Source: a bacterium
GTDB lineage: Bacteria > T1Sed10-126
Reading direction: 5' to 3'
Length of the DNA: 64,000 bases
Assembly (NCBI GenBank): GCA_003554945.1
Contig: PWHN01000044.1
Coordinates: 1 to 64,000 of the forward strand
How positions within the stretch are numbered: the first letter of the stretch is position 1; the number at the start of each line of letters is the position of its first letter. This document shows positions 20,264 through 29,880 of this stretch, piece by piece. The notes below the pieces were generated by a model. It made no database searches. It was not told the origin of the DNA and worked only from the letters and a program-made list of their open reading frames with translations. A program made the position numbers and the translations under genes.

Positions 20264-21641
20264 TGTTGTTAACCTCCTGAAGCCAGCCGCCCGCCTCATC
20301 AAGGGCCTCCTGAACGCGTCGAGGGGCTGTGCCCCCGTAAACGTCACGGCGCTTCATGCAGGCTACTGGATCGATAAAATCATAAACGTCCTGCTCAAAC
20401 TCCGATGCTGCTGATTGATATTCACTAAGTTCAAGCTGCGATAATTTTTTATCCTGCCGGCGGGCCTTTTCAACCAACTCACGAACGACATTGTGGGCAC
20501 GTCGAAAGGGCAGACCGCGTTCGACCAGATAGTCGGCAAGGTCGGTTGCTGCAAGAAAATTCATCTCGGTGGCGGACGCCATTTTTTCACGATTAAAAGT
20601 GGTTGTGGAAATCATTTCCGGCAAAAGAGAGAACCAGCTTACTGCATCCAGGGCGCGGAAAAGGTGGAGCTTGTCCTCCTGCAGGTCACGATTATAAGCC
20701 AGGGGCTGGGCTTTAAGGAGCGAAGCCAGTCCCTGGTAGGCGGCAAGCAGTCGGGAACTGCGGCCACGGATTAACTCAAGCGCGTCGGGATTCTTTTTCT
20801 GCGGCATAATACTACTGCCGGTGGTGAATTTATCGTCCAGACGGCAGAAGTCAAAAGCCGGTGTTGACCAGATTATCCAGTCCTCGGCGAGCCGGGAAGC
20901 GTGCAATCCAAGCAGAGTAAGAAAATGGAGGTAATCGAGCATAAAATCCCGTTCGGAGACGGTGTCGAGACTGTTACGAGAAAGACGCTCAAACCCGAGC
21001 TGTTCAGCAAGAAACTGACGATCGATTTTGAAGCCGGAGCCAGCCAGAGCACCACTACCCAACGGAAGAACGCTAAGCTCATCTTTATTCTTTTGAAGAC
21101 GCTGATAATCGCGGCGAAACTTTTCGAAAAAAGCTAACAGATAATGAGAAAGACTAACCGGCTGAGCCGGCTGCAGGTGGGTGGCGCCCGGCAGTGGCGT
21201 CCCAGCCTCCCCCCCGGCTTTTTCAAGCAGTGCTTTTAGCAGTGATAAGAGACCGTTCTCCAGTTCAACAGAGCAGTCTTGCAGGTAAAGTTTTACGTCA
21301 ACAAGAACCTGGTCATTGCGCGAGCGGCCGGTATGCAGGCGCGATCCAAGCTCAGGCAAGCGTTTGCTGAGCTCGGCCTCAATATTCATATGAATATCTT
21401 CCAGCTCGGGATCAAGCTCCAGCTCGCCGGCATCCAGCTCAGCTTTTATATCGTTCAATGTTTCAACAACCTGCTGCAGCTCTGCGCTCTCATAAACACC
21501 AAGACGCTCAAGCGCCTCGGCCCAGGCTATGGAGCCACGGATGTCGTAGGGGTAAAGGCGACGGTCCTGTTCAAGCGAGGAGGTAAAGTCAAGCATCGCG
21601 TCGCCGGGACCGGTCTCTGCAGAGCTGCGCCAGAGAGTCAT
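20256..21641 (-). CDS. argH: Argininosuccinate lyase
   Basis: HTGRSRNDQV; TGSSIMPQKKNPDALELIRG; THLQPAQPVSLSHYLLA. Confidence 0.97.
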   Translation of the reverse strand: MTLWRSSAETGPGDAMLDFTSSLEQDRRLYPYDIRGSIAWAEALERLGVYESAELQQVVETLNDIKAELDAGELELDPELEDIHMNIEAELSKRLPELGSRLHTGRSRNDQVLVDVKLYLQDCSVELENGLLSLLKALLEKAGGEAGTPLPGATHLQPAQPVSLSHYLLAFFEKFRRDYQRLQKNKDELSVLPLGSGALAGSGFKIDRQFLAEQLGFERLSRNSLDTVSERDFMLDYLHFLTLLGLHASRLAEDWIIWSTPAFDFCRLDDKFTTGSSIMPQKKNPDALELIRGRSSRLLAAYQGLASLLKAQPLAYNRDLQEDKLHLFRALDAVSWFSLLPEMISTTTFNREKMASATEMNFLAATDLADYLVERGLPFRRAHNVVRELVEKARRQDKKLSQLELSEYQSAASEFEQDVYDFIDPVACMKRRDVYGGTAPRRVQEALDEAGGWLQEVNNND

Positions 21642-22849
21642 TGACGACCTCGACGGCGACCGGCAACTTCGAGCGGCAGCCCCCAGAGACGTACAAAACC
21701 GGGAGCCAGAGACTGATCAAACTCATCACCCTCGTCATAAGTGGAGAGCGAGCGATCATAGAGCGATTCAGGACTACGGCGGCCGTTAACGACGGCGCTA
21801 CCTTTGTAAAGCCGCAGCCGGACCTCACCGGTTAAACGCTCCTGGCTTCTGTTAACAAAAGCGTCCAGCGACTCACGAACATCTGAGAACCAAAGGCCGT
21901 TGTAAACCAGCTCAGAGTATTTGGGCGAGAGACGCTGCAGTTGATGGTAAACGTCACGGTCAAGAACAATATCCATCAGGGCGCGGTGGGCTTCAAGCAG
22001 AACAACCGCGGCCGGCGCCTCGTATATTTCACGCGATTTAATTCCGACGAGACGATTTTCGACCATGTCAATTCGGCCAACACCGTGACGCCCGGCGAGA
22101 TCATTTAGCTGTTCAATTAGATCCACCAGGTCAAGCTTATTACCATTTAAAGCAACCGGTTTACCCTGTTCAAATTCCAACGTCAATTCCTCGGGTTCGT
22201 CGGGAGCTTCGAGAGGATTGGCCGTCCAAAGATAAACCTCCTCGGGCGGACGGTTCCAGGGGTCTTCAAGCGGCCCACATTCAATACTTACACCCCAGAG
22301 GTTACGGTCATAACTGTAGGGGCTTTCGGCGGTCGCCTCGACCGGAATGTTATGGCGGTCGGCGTATTCAATTTCATCCTCACGAGTATTCAGCTCCCAG
22401 TGGCGGACGGGAGCGAGCACTTCGATATCTGGCGCCAGAGCTCGGGCGGAGACCTCAAAACGGACCTGGTCGTTCCCTTTCCCTGTGCTGCCATGAACAA
22501 CTGCGTCGGCATCGTATTCACGGGCGATATCAACCAAATGTTTAGAAATAAGAGGCCGAGCGAGAGCAGTGGCAAGCGGGTAGCCGTTCTCATAGACGGC
22601 CTGGGCTTTAAGCGCCGGCATGACATATTGACTGGCAAATTCCTCGCGCACATCACGGATATGTATGTCGGCGGCTCCGGCCGCTTCCGCTCGCTCCGGC
22701 AGCGGCTCAAGGTCTTCCCCCTGGCCGACGTCGGCAGCAAAAGCAATTACTTCACAATCGTAATTTTCCTTCAGCCAGTGGACAATTACGGAAGTGTCCA
22801 GACCACCGCTAAAGGCAAGAACTACCCTGTTAATTTCTTTTTTCTGCAT
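21638..22849 (-). CDS. argG: Argininosuccinate synthase
   Basis: VVLAFSGGLDTSVIVHWLKE; HGSTGKGNDQVRFE. Confidence 0.97.
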   Translation of the reverse strand: MQKKEINRVVLAFSGGLDTSVIVHWLKENYDCEVIAFAADVGQGEDLEPLPERAEAAGAADIHIRDVREEFASQYVMPALKAQAVYENGYPLATALARPLISKHLVDIAREYDADAVVHGSTGKGNDQVRFEVSARALAPDIEVLAPVRHWELNTREDEIEYADRHNIPVEATAESPYSYDRNLWGVSIECGPLEDPWNRPPEEVYLWTANPLEAPDEPEELTLEFEQGKPVALNGNKLDLVDLIEQLNDLAGRHGVGRIDMVENRLVGIKSREIYEAPAAVVLLEAHRALMDIVLDRDVYHQLQRLSPKYSELVYNGLWFSDVRESLDAFVNRSQERLTGEVRLRLYKGSAVVNGRRSPESLYDRSLSTYDEGDEFDQSLAPGFVRLWGLPLEVAGRRRGRQ

Positions 22850-22986
22850 GAAACAAACCTCCTGAGCTAATGTGTTTGCTAAATAAATTCATATTTTTTT
22901 ATGGTAACCCGCACTTCTATTTTTTTGAAAATAAACAATGTAATAAAATTTTTAACTGTTTAGCGCCTACTGTCAAATGCCGTTTA

Positions 22987-23118
22987 GGTCGTCATTCCGG
23001 GCAAGCGACCATAGGGAGCGCGACCCGGAATCCATGTTGAATTTAAACGGGTATAGCTCAAACCCATCCCCCCTTTCCTTTCCCCCCTTGAAGGGGGGGA
23101 AAGACAAAGGGGGGTGAA
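22987..23118. repeat. Composite two-hairpin repeat, copy 1 (inverse partner 44350..44490)
   Basis: CATTCCGGGCAAGCGACC...GACCCGGAATCCATGTTGAATTTAAACGG...CATCCCCCC...CCCCCTTGAAGGGGGG...ACAAAGGGGGGTG matches reverse complement of 44.4-kb region. Confidence 0.85.
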
Positions 23119-23216
23119 AAAATGGATGGCGGGTCAAGCCCGCAATGACAAACGATAGATCATACCCGCACTGTCGCTGGAGGCGCTCAACAAGTACTAA
23201 AATTTATTGCCGCCGG

Positions 23217-24044
23217 TTATACGAGCAGACCATAGAGAGCTGCTAAGAGCCGGGAAAAGTTTTTCATCTGTTCACGAAACAAAACTCCCCCGTCGTGTTG
23301 AAACAAGTCGGCACGAGAACGCCACGGAGCAGCCAGCGCAAGCAGCGCAGGACCCGACAGGTCCCTGATCAACGCCCCGGGTGGATTGTCCAGAACCGCT
23401 TCACATCCGCGACCAAGATAGAGCACTTCGCTATTTTTGGGCCAGGCAGTTCCTTTTATAATTTCAATTATAGCGCCCCGATCAAGTAATGATTTCAAAA
23501 GGACCCGATCCGGCTCAACACCGGAGGGCAAAAGCAATTCAAGCTCAAAGTCAAAGAGAAGCGAGGCGCGCATCAAGGTGTAACAGAAAGCGTCGACTCG
23601 ACCCACGTAAGTTAGTTTGTCCAGTTTTTGACGATCAGAAATTGTATAATAATCAGCTAAAATTTGACAGGGAACAAAGCGACTGCTTCCCAGATTAACG
23701 ACCGGCACAGGACTTTTTGCAGCAAATTTTTCTGCCAGACGCTGCTCCGTAAATTGCAGAGAAAAAAGGTCAATGAGCGGGGCAGCGGCCAGCAACTCTT
23801 CTACCTGCTGATTATTTTCCACCGGGCTGGAGAGTAGCGAAAACAACTCACCCTGCCGCTGTCTGACAGCGTCGTAGACGGCCGCTCGCAGAGGCGGTGA
23901 TTCTGCAGCCATACCAAGACGCAGGACCCGATCGGGACCAAACCCCGGTATAACCGGGCGGTCAAGGGAAGCAAACAGCTCCTCGCAAGCAAATGCGTCG
24001 AGAAATTCCAGGCCAAGTAGATGGGGCGGAAAATTAGGACTCAT
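23217..24044 (-). CDS. Divergent ornithine/aspartate carbamoyltransferase-fold protein
   Basis: VPVVNLGSSRFVPCQILADYYTI...KLTYVGRVDAFCYTLMRASLLFDFELELLLPSGVEPD resembles OTC NG...HPCQ-ADLLTI...AYVGD...L..A...G; adjacent to argG; no STRT motif. Confidence 0.7.
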   Translation of the reverse strand: MSPNFPPHLLGLEFLDAFACEELFASLDRPVIPGFGPDRVLRLGMAAESPPLRAAVYDAVRQRQGELFSLLSSPVENNQQVEELLAAAPLIDLFSLQFTEQRLAEKFAAKSPVPVVNLGSSRFVPCQILADYYTISDRQKLDKLTYVGRVDAFCYTLMRASLLFDFELELLLPSGVEPDRVLLKSLLDRGAIIEIIKGTAWPKNSEVLYLGRGCEAVLDNPPGALIRDLSGPALLALAAPWRSRADLFQHDGGVLFREQMKNFSRLLAALYGLLV

Positions 24045-24115
24045 CTGCTAACGCCTCCCTGACTCCGCATTTTTTTGTTAGTTAAACAATTCGGGCGATT
24101 CTATGAAAGACCGGA

Positions 24116-25210
24116 TTAAAGCAAATCTTTCATGATCCGTATACGCTCGTCCGCCAATCGCTGCAGAGCTTGATGATCAACTGACTCATCGTCGGGCAGC
24201 TCCTCATCCCAACGCTGCCGGTAAGCCTCATACAGCTCCTTTATTTCAGCTTCACTTATGAAAGGCCAGACCTGTTGGCGAGACTCTTTCAACGAGTCCA
24301 GAGAGTGATAGTCGTCCTCCGGCCAGCGTTCCCTATAAGCCTGTTCCAGAGTCAGCGAGGACTCTTTAAGCTGTTGCCAGTATTCAACAACTTCGTGGAC
24401 GTGGTCGCGATAGGTAAATGACTTTGCACCAAGATCATAAATCGTGCAGCGTTCCACAGGTATGTGCAAGCGATCGTAAAGACTGAGCTCATATTCCGGC
24501 GCAAGCAGCGCGTCACGGCGAAGAAGATCGGTGCCGGGCAAAGCTATCGTCAGTCCCATGTCTTCGTCCGCCAGCTTGAAACGGCCTTCCACATAAAATA
24601 CCAGCGTTCGTCCAAAATCAAACTCTGCTTCTAATTGTCTATGAAAATCCGTAAGTATTTCACGAGCCCGCGAGCAACCAATAGTAAAAACTACGAGGTT
24701 ACTGACTGGTTTTTCCTGTTCACGGGCATTATCAAGCAATACTTTGAGGCCATTTTCCATGGTAGAACCAGTAGCTATACAATCCCCGATAAGAAGATTT
24801 GAGCCGGGCAGATAATCTATCTTGCGGTATTGGTCCTGCTTGATTTTCCAACGTTTACCCCGCTGATAACGCTGGGAAGTCATGTATGAACAATACTGAC
24901 GGTTGAACCCATAAGCCTCGTTCAGAGCTTCTCTCAACTGAAAATTAAGACCACCGCGTAAAAAATGAAGGATACAATTTTCCTTACCACTTTTTCCTCC
25001 AATCAACTCGGCCAGCGGACTCAGCTTTAACAAGCGGGCGGTCGCCGTCCGCATCCCCTCGGGAAATTCAATCCCAACCAGTTCAGGACGGTTACAAATT
25101 TCTCTCGTCTCAGGTGTAGAAAATATATACTCTTCAATCGGGCTGTCGCCGTCTCTGATCTGATAGAGACTGACCTTCTCGTCACGATGTAATGATTCAA
25201 GTTGTGCCAT
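24116..25210 (-). CDS. Phosphoribosyltransferase-like protein
   Basis: SNLLIGDCIATGSTMENGLKVLL resembles type I PRTase PRPP loop; 364 aa. Confidence 0.55.
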   Translation of the reverse strand: MAQLESLHRDEKVSLYQIRDGDSPIEEYIFSTPETREICNRPELVGIEFPEGMRTATARLLKLSPLAELIGGKSGKENCILHFLRGGLNFQLREALNEAYGFNRQYCSYMTSQRYQRGKRWKIKQDQYRKIDYLPGSNLLIGDCIATGSTMENGLKVLLDNAREQEKPVSNLVVFTIGCSRAREILTDFHRQLEAEFDFGRTLVFYVEGRFKLADEDMGLTIALPGTDLLRRDALLAPEYELSLYDRLHIPVERCTIYDLGAKSFTYRDHVHEVVEYWQQLKESSLTLEQAYRERWPEDDYHSLDSLKESRQQVWPFISEAEIKELYEAYRQRWDEELPDDESVDHQALQRLADERIRIMKDLL

Positions 25211-25228
25211 TATACAACTCCTCCAGTT

Positions 25229-25993
25229 CTACCAGCTATTTCTAAGCTGGCGAAAATGTTTGAATACATCCCAGCCGGTAGGCGAGTCTGGTAAACCCTC
25301 TAACTTTCCAATCAGATTAAGGTTATCAAAGCGAAAGAATGGATTATACCGTTTCTCCTCGCCCAGTATCGACTCGGGTTCTTTGTTACTAACTTTAGTT
25401 CCTTTAACGTAATCAATCTTTTGCTGAATTATTTCGCTGTCGGGCTCAAATTTACGAGCAAACTTTAAATTTTTGAGTGCATAATCGTGCCCGGGCAGTA
25501 GTTTCAGACGGTCCGGCAGGGGACGAAGCTTGTTTTTTATCGACTGATAGAGCTGCTTCGTATTGCCACCAAAACTTGTATTACCGCAGCCGGCCAGAAA
25601 AAGGGTGTCACCGGAAATTAAATAATCACTGGATTTGAGACAGATGCTCCCCGGTGTATGACCGGGAGTATGGATAACTTCAAGCCGCTCTTCACCGAGC
25701 TCAATAATATCGCCATCGCGCAGCTTACGATCCAGCTTGCCAATCTGGCCGGCGGCCTTCACGTGGCCGTAAATTTCGGTTTCAGACCCAAGGGCAAACT
25801 CTTGATTGGCACCGGTATGATCACCGTGACCGTGAGTATTAACTATCCAGACCGGCCTCAGGGAGTTACGGCTCAAGAAACGTCTTACGGCTTTAGTGGA
25901 AACTGGGTCAACAAGTCCCGCCTCACCACTATTTTCAGAATAAATTACGTAAGAGTAATTATCGCCATACTCGCTGCGCAGCCGTTTTATCAC
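25229..25993 (-). CDS. MBL-fold (glyoxalase II-like) hydrolase
   Basis: NTHGHGDHTGANQEFA; VIHTPGHTPGSICL; LLPGHDYA. Confidence 0.9.
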   Translation of the reverse strand: MIKRLRSEYGDNYSYVIYSENSGEAGLVDPVSTKAVRRFLSRNSLRPVWIVNTHGHGDHTGANQEFALGSETEIYGHVKAAGQIGKLDRKLRDGDIIELGEERLEVIHTPGHTPGSICLKSSDYLISGDTLFLAGCGNTSFGGNTKQLYQSIKNKLRPLPDRLKLLPGHDYALKNLKFARKFEPDSEIIQQKIDYVKGTKVSNKEPESILGEEKRYNPFFRFDNLNLIGKLEGLPDSPTGWDVFKHFRQLRNSW

Positions 25994-26395
25994 TTAGTTG
26001 TCCGCCTCCAGCAACTCCCGGGCTCGCTCGGGATCGGCGGTTCTAAAGACCATCAACCCTTTTTGCTGAGAGGGCATGCCCGTACAGTAAGCGTATTCAA
26101 TGTTGACTTCATGTTCTGCCAGCTGACCGGCCAACTCTGCCAGAGCACCGGGCTTGTTTTCCAGTCTTACCACAAGAACATCGTTTTCCACAACAAGCAG
26201 CCCCTGTCCCTCGAGCTGATGAACAGCCGGCCCCGGTTTGTCGACGATCATGCGAACTACGGCATGATCCACCGTGTCAGAAACCGTCATTGCTAAAATA
26301 TTTACCTCTTTTTCCCTCAAACTCTCACAGACACTGGCGAGCGTGCCGGGCCGGTTGGCCAGAAATATAGACAACTGTTTTCTGATATTTACCAT
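25994..26395 (-). CDS. Tandem ACT-domain protein
   Basis: SIFLANRPGTLASVCESL...VVRLENKPGALAELAGQLAEHEVNIEYAY. Confidence 0.9.
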   Translation of the reverse strand: MVNIRKQLSIFLANRPGTLASVCESLREKEVNILAMTVSDTVDHAVVRMIVDKPGPAVHQLEGQGLLVVENDVLVVRLENKPGALAELAGQLAEHEVNIEYAYCTGMPSQQKGLMVFRTADPERARELLEADN

Positions 26396-26463
26396 ATCAA
26401 TTCACTCCTTACCTGTTTTTTGTATCAAAGCCACAATTAACTATATTATTTAACGCTCAAAAT

Positions 26464-29400
26464 TCAATCATTCTGACTATCAGACGGGAAAAAAAGTGCT
26501 GTGTGGCCGGGGCCAAGCAAATTGTCCAGGGCCCGGGCAAGCTCCGGCTGCAGGTTTACCCGCGGAGCTATCTCCAAGCGGGAGACTTCTGAAGCTTCAT
26601 GAATATGTAATCTTACGGGACTTTCACCACTAAAACCTGTAAGTAACTGCTTCAGCTTCTTAATCTGATCCATACGCTGGTGACTTGTCAGGTGTATTAT
26701 CAAACCCGCTGCCGACTGACGCGGCACAATCTCAGTTTTCACAATTTTCCAGCCTTCGGAATCATGGGCAAGCTCACAGAGCAAAACGCGACGGACCAGC
26801 CCCTCGCCCGTTTCATCCGACCTGAGAACAAGTTCTTCGTCTTCTCCCAGAAGTTTGAGATAACGGGTCTCGGCCTGTGAGTAGACCTCCTCACATAAGG
26901 CAAGCAGCTGGGGCGGCGCCACACTCTGGCCGGGTTGAAAATCTTTTTCCACAAAATCACGGGGACGACCCGGAGTCATAAAGGGGAAAAAATGGGAAAA
27001 GGACTGCAGCGGATGGCCGGACGGATAATAACCAAGCGCTTCCTTTTGGGCATGAGTGCGCTGCTGGAAGGTCCAGGAGAGTGAACCAGCAGCAGCCAGT
27101 TCTTCAAGCGGACCGCCGCCCTCGCCGAAAAGATTCTCCTGACCACGTTCCCGCTCGCGATAGGTTCGCCCCCCCTGTTTGATCAGTTCCTCGGCCCGTT
27201 TCACCAGGCCACCGCGATCCTCAACAAAGGGATCGAAGTAGCCGCTGGCGGCTAACGATTGGAAAGCTTGCCGGTGCAGAAGTGAAGGATCAACACGACT
27301 TAAAAAATCATTAAGATCGGCAAACTCTTCCCCCTGCTGCAGGTCAGTTATTTCCTGGGCCAACTTTGCACTAACATGTTTTACAGCCATCAACCCATAG
27401 CGAACTCCCTCCTCGGCAACAGTGAACTCAGCCTCGGAACAGTTTACCCGGGGAGGCAGCAGCCGAAAACCATCCTCCTGTAGCGCCCCGGCGATACGGC
27501 CAATTCGGTCGCGGTCGCCGGCCTTAACAGTACAGAGTGCGGCATAAAAATAGCGAGAGTAATGGGCCTTCAGGTAGGCGGTTCGGAAAGTTATTGCAGC
27601 ATAAGCAGCACTGTGGGAACGATTGAAACCGTATTCGGCAAAATTGGAAAGAGTTTCAAAGAGTTGTTTGGCCCAGTCCGGCTCGTAGCCGTTTTCCCGG
27701 GCGCCGCTAACGAACTCTTCACGTAACGAGGCCATTAAATCAGCTTTTTTCTTCCCCATCGCCTCCCTGAAAGTATCGGCACGGGCCCAGCTAAAACCGG
27801 CCACCCGACGGGCAATTGCCATCACCTGCTCCTGGTAGATTATCAAACCATAGGTGGACTCCAGAATAGACTCCAGATTTGGATGGGGGTATTCAACTTC
27901 CTCCTCGCCACGACGTCGCTTGAGATACGAGTCAACTATTCCCGACTGCAGGGGGCCGGGCCGGTAGAGGGCAAGACAATCCATCAGGTCCCTCCTGTCC
28001 TCGGGCTGCAAGCGTTGAACAAGATCGCGACATCCAGTAGTTTCAAATTGAAATATACCCTCAAGAGAACGTTCTTTCAACCAGTCGCTGACCTGTGAAT
28101 CGGTCTCGGGCAGCGCCGAAAGGTCGACCTCTTCTCCGGGCGGAAGTTTCTCCAGAGTAAGTTCCAGCAGAGTAAGGGTGGTCAACCCCAGGATATCAAG
28201 CTTTAGATAACCGAGTTGCGTCAGATCATACATGTCATACTGGGAGGCAACCTGTCCGTCTTCGGAGGGCCGGTAAAGGGGAAGTTGCCCGGACAGCTCC
28301 CCCTCGCCAATTAGAAGCCCGGCGGCATGAAGCGAGGCATTGCGAACCAGCCCTTCAAGTTTTTTTGCCTGGGCATACCACTGTTTGAAGTGGTCCGCTT
28401 CATTCAAAGCTTTTTCCAGACCCTCGAAGCGGGCGGGAAGTTGAGCCAGCGGCAGATCAACATCAACCGGGAATAACCCAAGCAGGCGGTCTATCCTCTG
28501 GCGGGGCTCACCGCGAACCCGACCGACAGCGCGCAGCGAGTTACGCGCCTTCAGCCGACCGAAGGTTATTATCTGTGCAACCGACTGCTCGCCAAAACGC
28601 TGGCGCACGTAGTTTATTACTTCATCGCGGCGGCGGTCGGCAAAATCAAGGTCAATATCGGGCATCTCTTCGCGCTCGTGGTTGAGAAATCTTTCAAAAA
28701 TTAAATCGTGGGCGAAGGGGTCAACCTCGGTAATCCCAAGCAGATAAGCGACAAAAGAACCGGCGGCGGAGCCTCGGCCGGGGCCAACCGCTATTCCCTG
28801 TTCCCGCGCCCAGTTGACAATATCGGCGACAATAAGAAAGTAATCGGAAAAACCGCGCGAGGTGATGACCTGCAGTTCCATTTCCATTCGCTCTACAGCG
28901 GTATCCTCTTCGGAAGCGTAGTCTTTTTGTTTGAGCGCCTGCTGGCAGAGCTCTTTCAGATGAGCGGCACTGCCCGCTTGACCGGCGCCGGGATAGACGG
29001 GGAGCTGATGGGTTCCGGTGCGAAACTCAAACGAACAGCGACGGGCCAGCTTTTCAGTCAGCTCCAGCCGCTCAGCCTCCTTCCCCAACCACTCACGCAT
29101 CTGATTCGCCCCGACAACATGCTGTTGACGGCGATGGGGGGCCAGCTCGTCAAGCTGTTCCAGCTTCGTATTGGTCTGAACAGCAAGACGCAGCGGCAAA
29201 ACGTCCGCATCCTCAGGTGTCGGATAATAGGCGGGATGGGTAAAAAGAACTGAAACATCCTTCTCATCGGCATATCTTAAATACTCTTTTTGATCCGGTG
29301 TAAGAGGGCCATATAGAGGTATTTCTACGTAATAGCGATCACCATACAACTGAAGGTCCTGTTTTAAATTTTTTACAAAATCGGGAACCGAAAGGTCCAG

Positions 29401-29826
29401 GGGCGGACTACCGGGACCCGACGCCTCCGGACCAAGCACGAACAAACCCTCGCACATCTCAGCCAGACGGGAGCGAGGAACAAAAAGCCCGCCGCTGTCA
29501 CGCGTTCGATAACTCTCACTAATAAGTTGACAGAGGTTGGAATACCCCGCCTGGGTTTCAACCAGGACTCGGAGGCGAGGAAAAGAAGAGCGCCGGCGGT
29601 GAGGGGCCTTTGCCCCCACAAACAATTCGGAACCAAGTATTGGTTTGATCCCCCGGCGGAAAGCCTGTTGATGGAACTTAAAGGCAGCAAACAAGTTGTG
29701 AGTATCAGTCAGAGCGGCAGCTTTCAAATCCAGCTCAGCCAACCGATCGAGATACTGCTCCACTGTCATACAGCCGTCACGAAGAGTGAATTCAGAGTGA
29801 GCGTTCAACGGGGCAAAACCAGCCAT
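26464..29826 (-). CDS. dnaE: DNA polymerase III alpha subunit
   Basis: 1120 aa; PHP N-terminus; GPGRGSAAGSFVAYLLGITEVDPF; MPDIDLDFADRRRDEVI; YQEQVMAIARRVAGFSWARAD. Confidence 0.97.
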   Translation of the reverse strand: MAGFAPLNAHSEFTLRDGCMTVEQYLDRLAELDLKAAALTDTHNLFAAFKFHQQAFRRGIKPILGSELFVGAKAPHRRRSSFPRLRVLVETQAGYSNLCQLISESYRTRDSGGLFVPRSRLAEMCEGLFVLGPEASGPGSPPLDLSVPDFVKNLKQDLQLYGDRYYVEIPLYGPLTPDQKEYLRYADEKDVSVLFTHPAYYPTPEDADVLPLRLAVQTNTKLEQLDELAPHRRQQHVVGANQMREWLGKEAERLELTEKLARRCSFEFRTGTHQLPVYPGAGQAGSAAHLKELCQQALKQKDYASEEDTAVERMEMELQVITSRGFSDYFLIVADIVNWAREQGIAVGPGRGSAAGSFVAYLLGITEVDPFAHDLIFERFLNHEREEMPDIDLDFADRRRDEVINYVRQRFGEQSVAQIITFGRLKARNSLRAVGRVRGEPRQRIDRLLGLFPVDVDLPLAQLPARFEGLEKALNEADHFKQWYAQAKKLEGLVRNASLHAAGLLIGEGELSGQLPLYRPSEDGQVASQYDMYDLTQLGYLKLDILGLTTLTLLELTLEKLPPGEEVDLSALPETDSQVSDWLKERSLEGIFQFETTGCRDLVQRLQPEDRRDLMDCLALYRPGPLQSGIVDSYLKRRRGEEEVEYPHPNLESILESTYGLIIYQEQVMAIARRVAGFSWARADTFREAMGKKKADLMASLREEFVSGARENGYEPDWAKQLFETLSNFAEYGFNRSHSAAYAAITFRTAYLKAHYSRYFYAALCTVKAGDRDRIGRIAGALQEDGFRLLPPRVNCSEAEFTVAEEGVRYGLMAVKHVSAKLAQEITDLQQGEEFADLNDFLSRVDPSLLHRQAFQSLAASGYFDPFVEDRGGLVKRAEELIKQGGRTYRERERGQENLFGEGGGPLEELAAAGSLSWTFQQRTHAQKEALGYYPSGHPLQSFSHFFPFMTPGRPRDFVEKDFQPGQSVAPPQLLALCEEVYSQAETRYLKLLGEDEELVLRSDETGEGLVRRVLLCELAHDSEGWKIVKTEIVPRQSAAGLIIHLTSHQRMDQIKKLKQLLTGFSGESPVRLHIHEASEVSRLEIAPRVNLQPELARALDNLLGPGHTALFFPSDSQND

Positions 29827-29880
29827 AAAATCACCGAAACAGAAACAGAGTTGATTTTTCAGTCCTGGAAGCTATGATAT

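Noticed and set aside
28708-29253. 181-aa ORF on the + strand
   Set aside because: Antisense to dnaE with no independent support.
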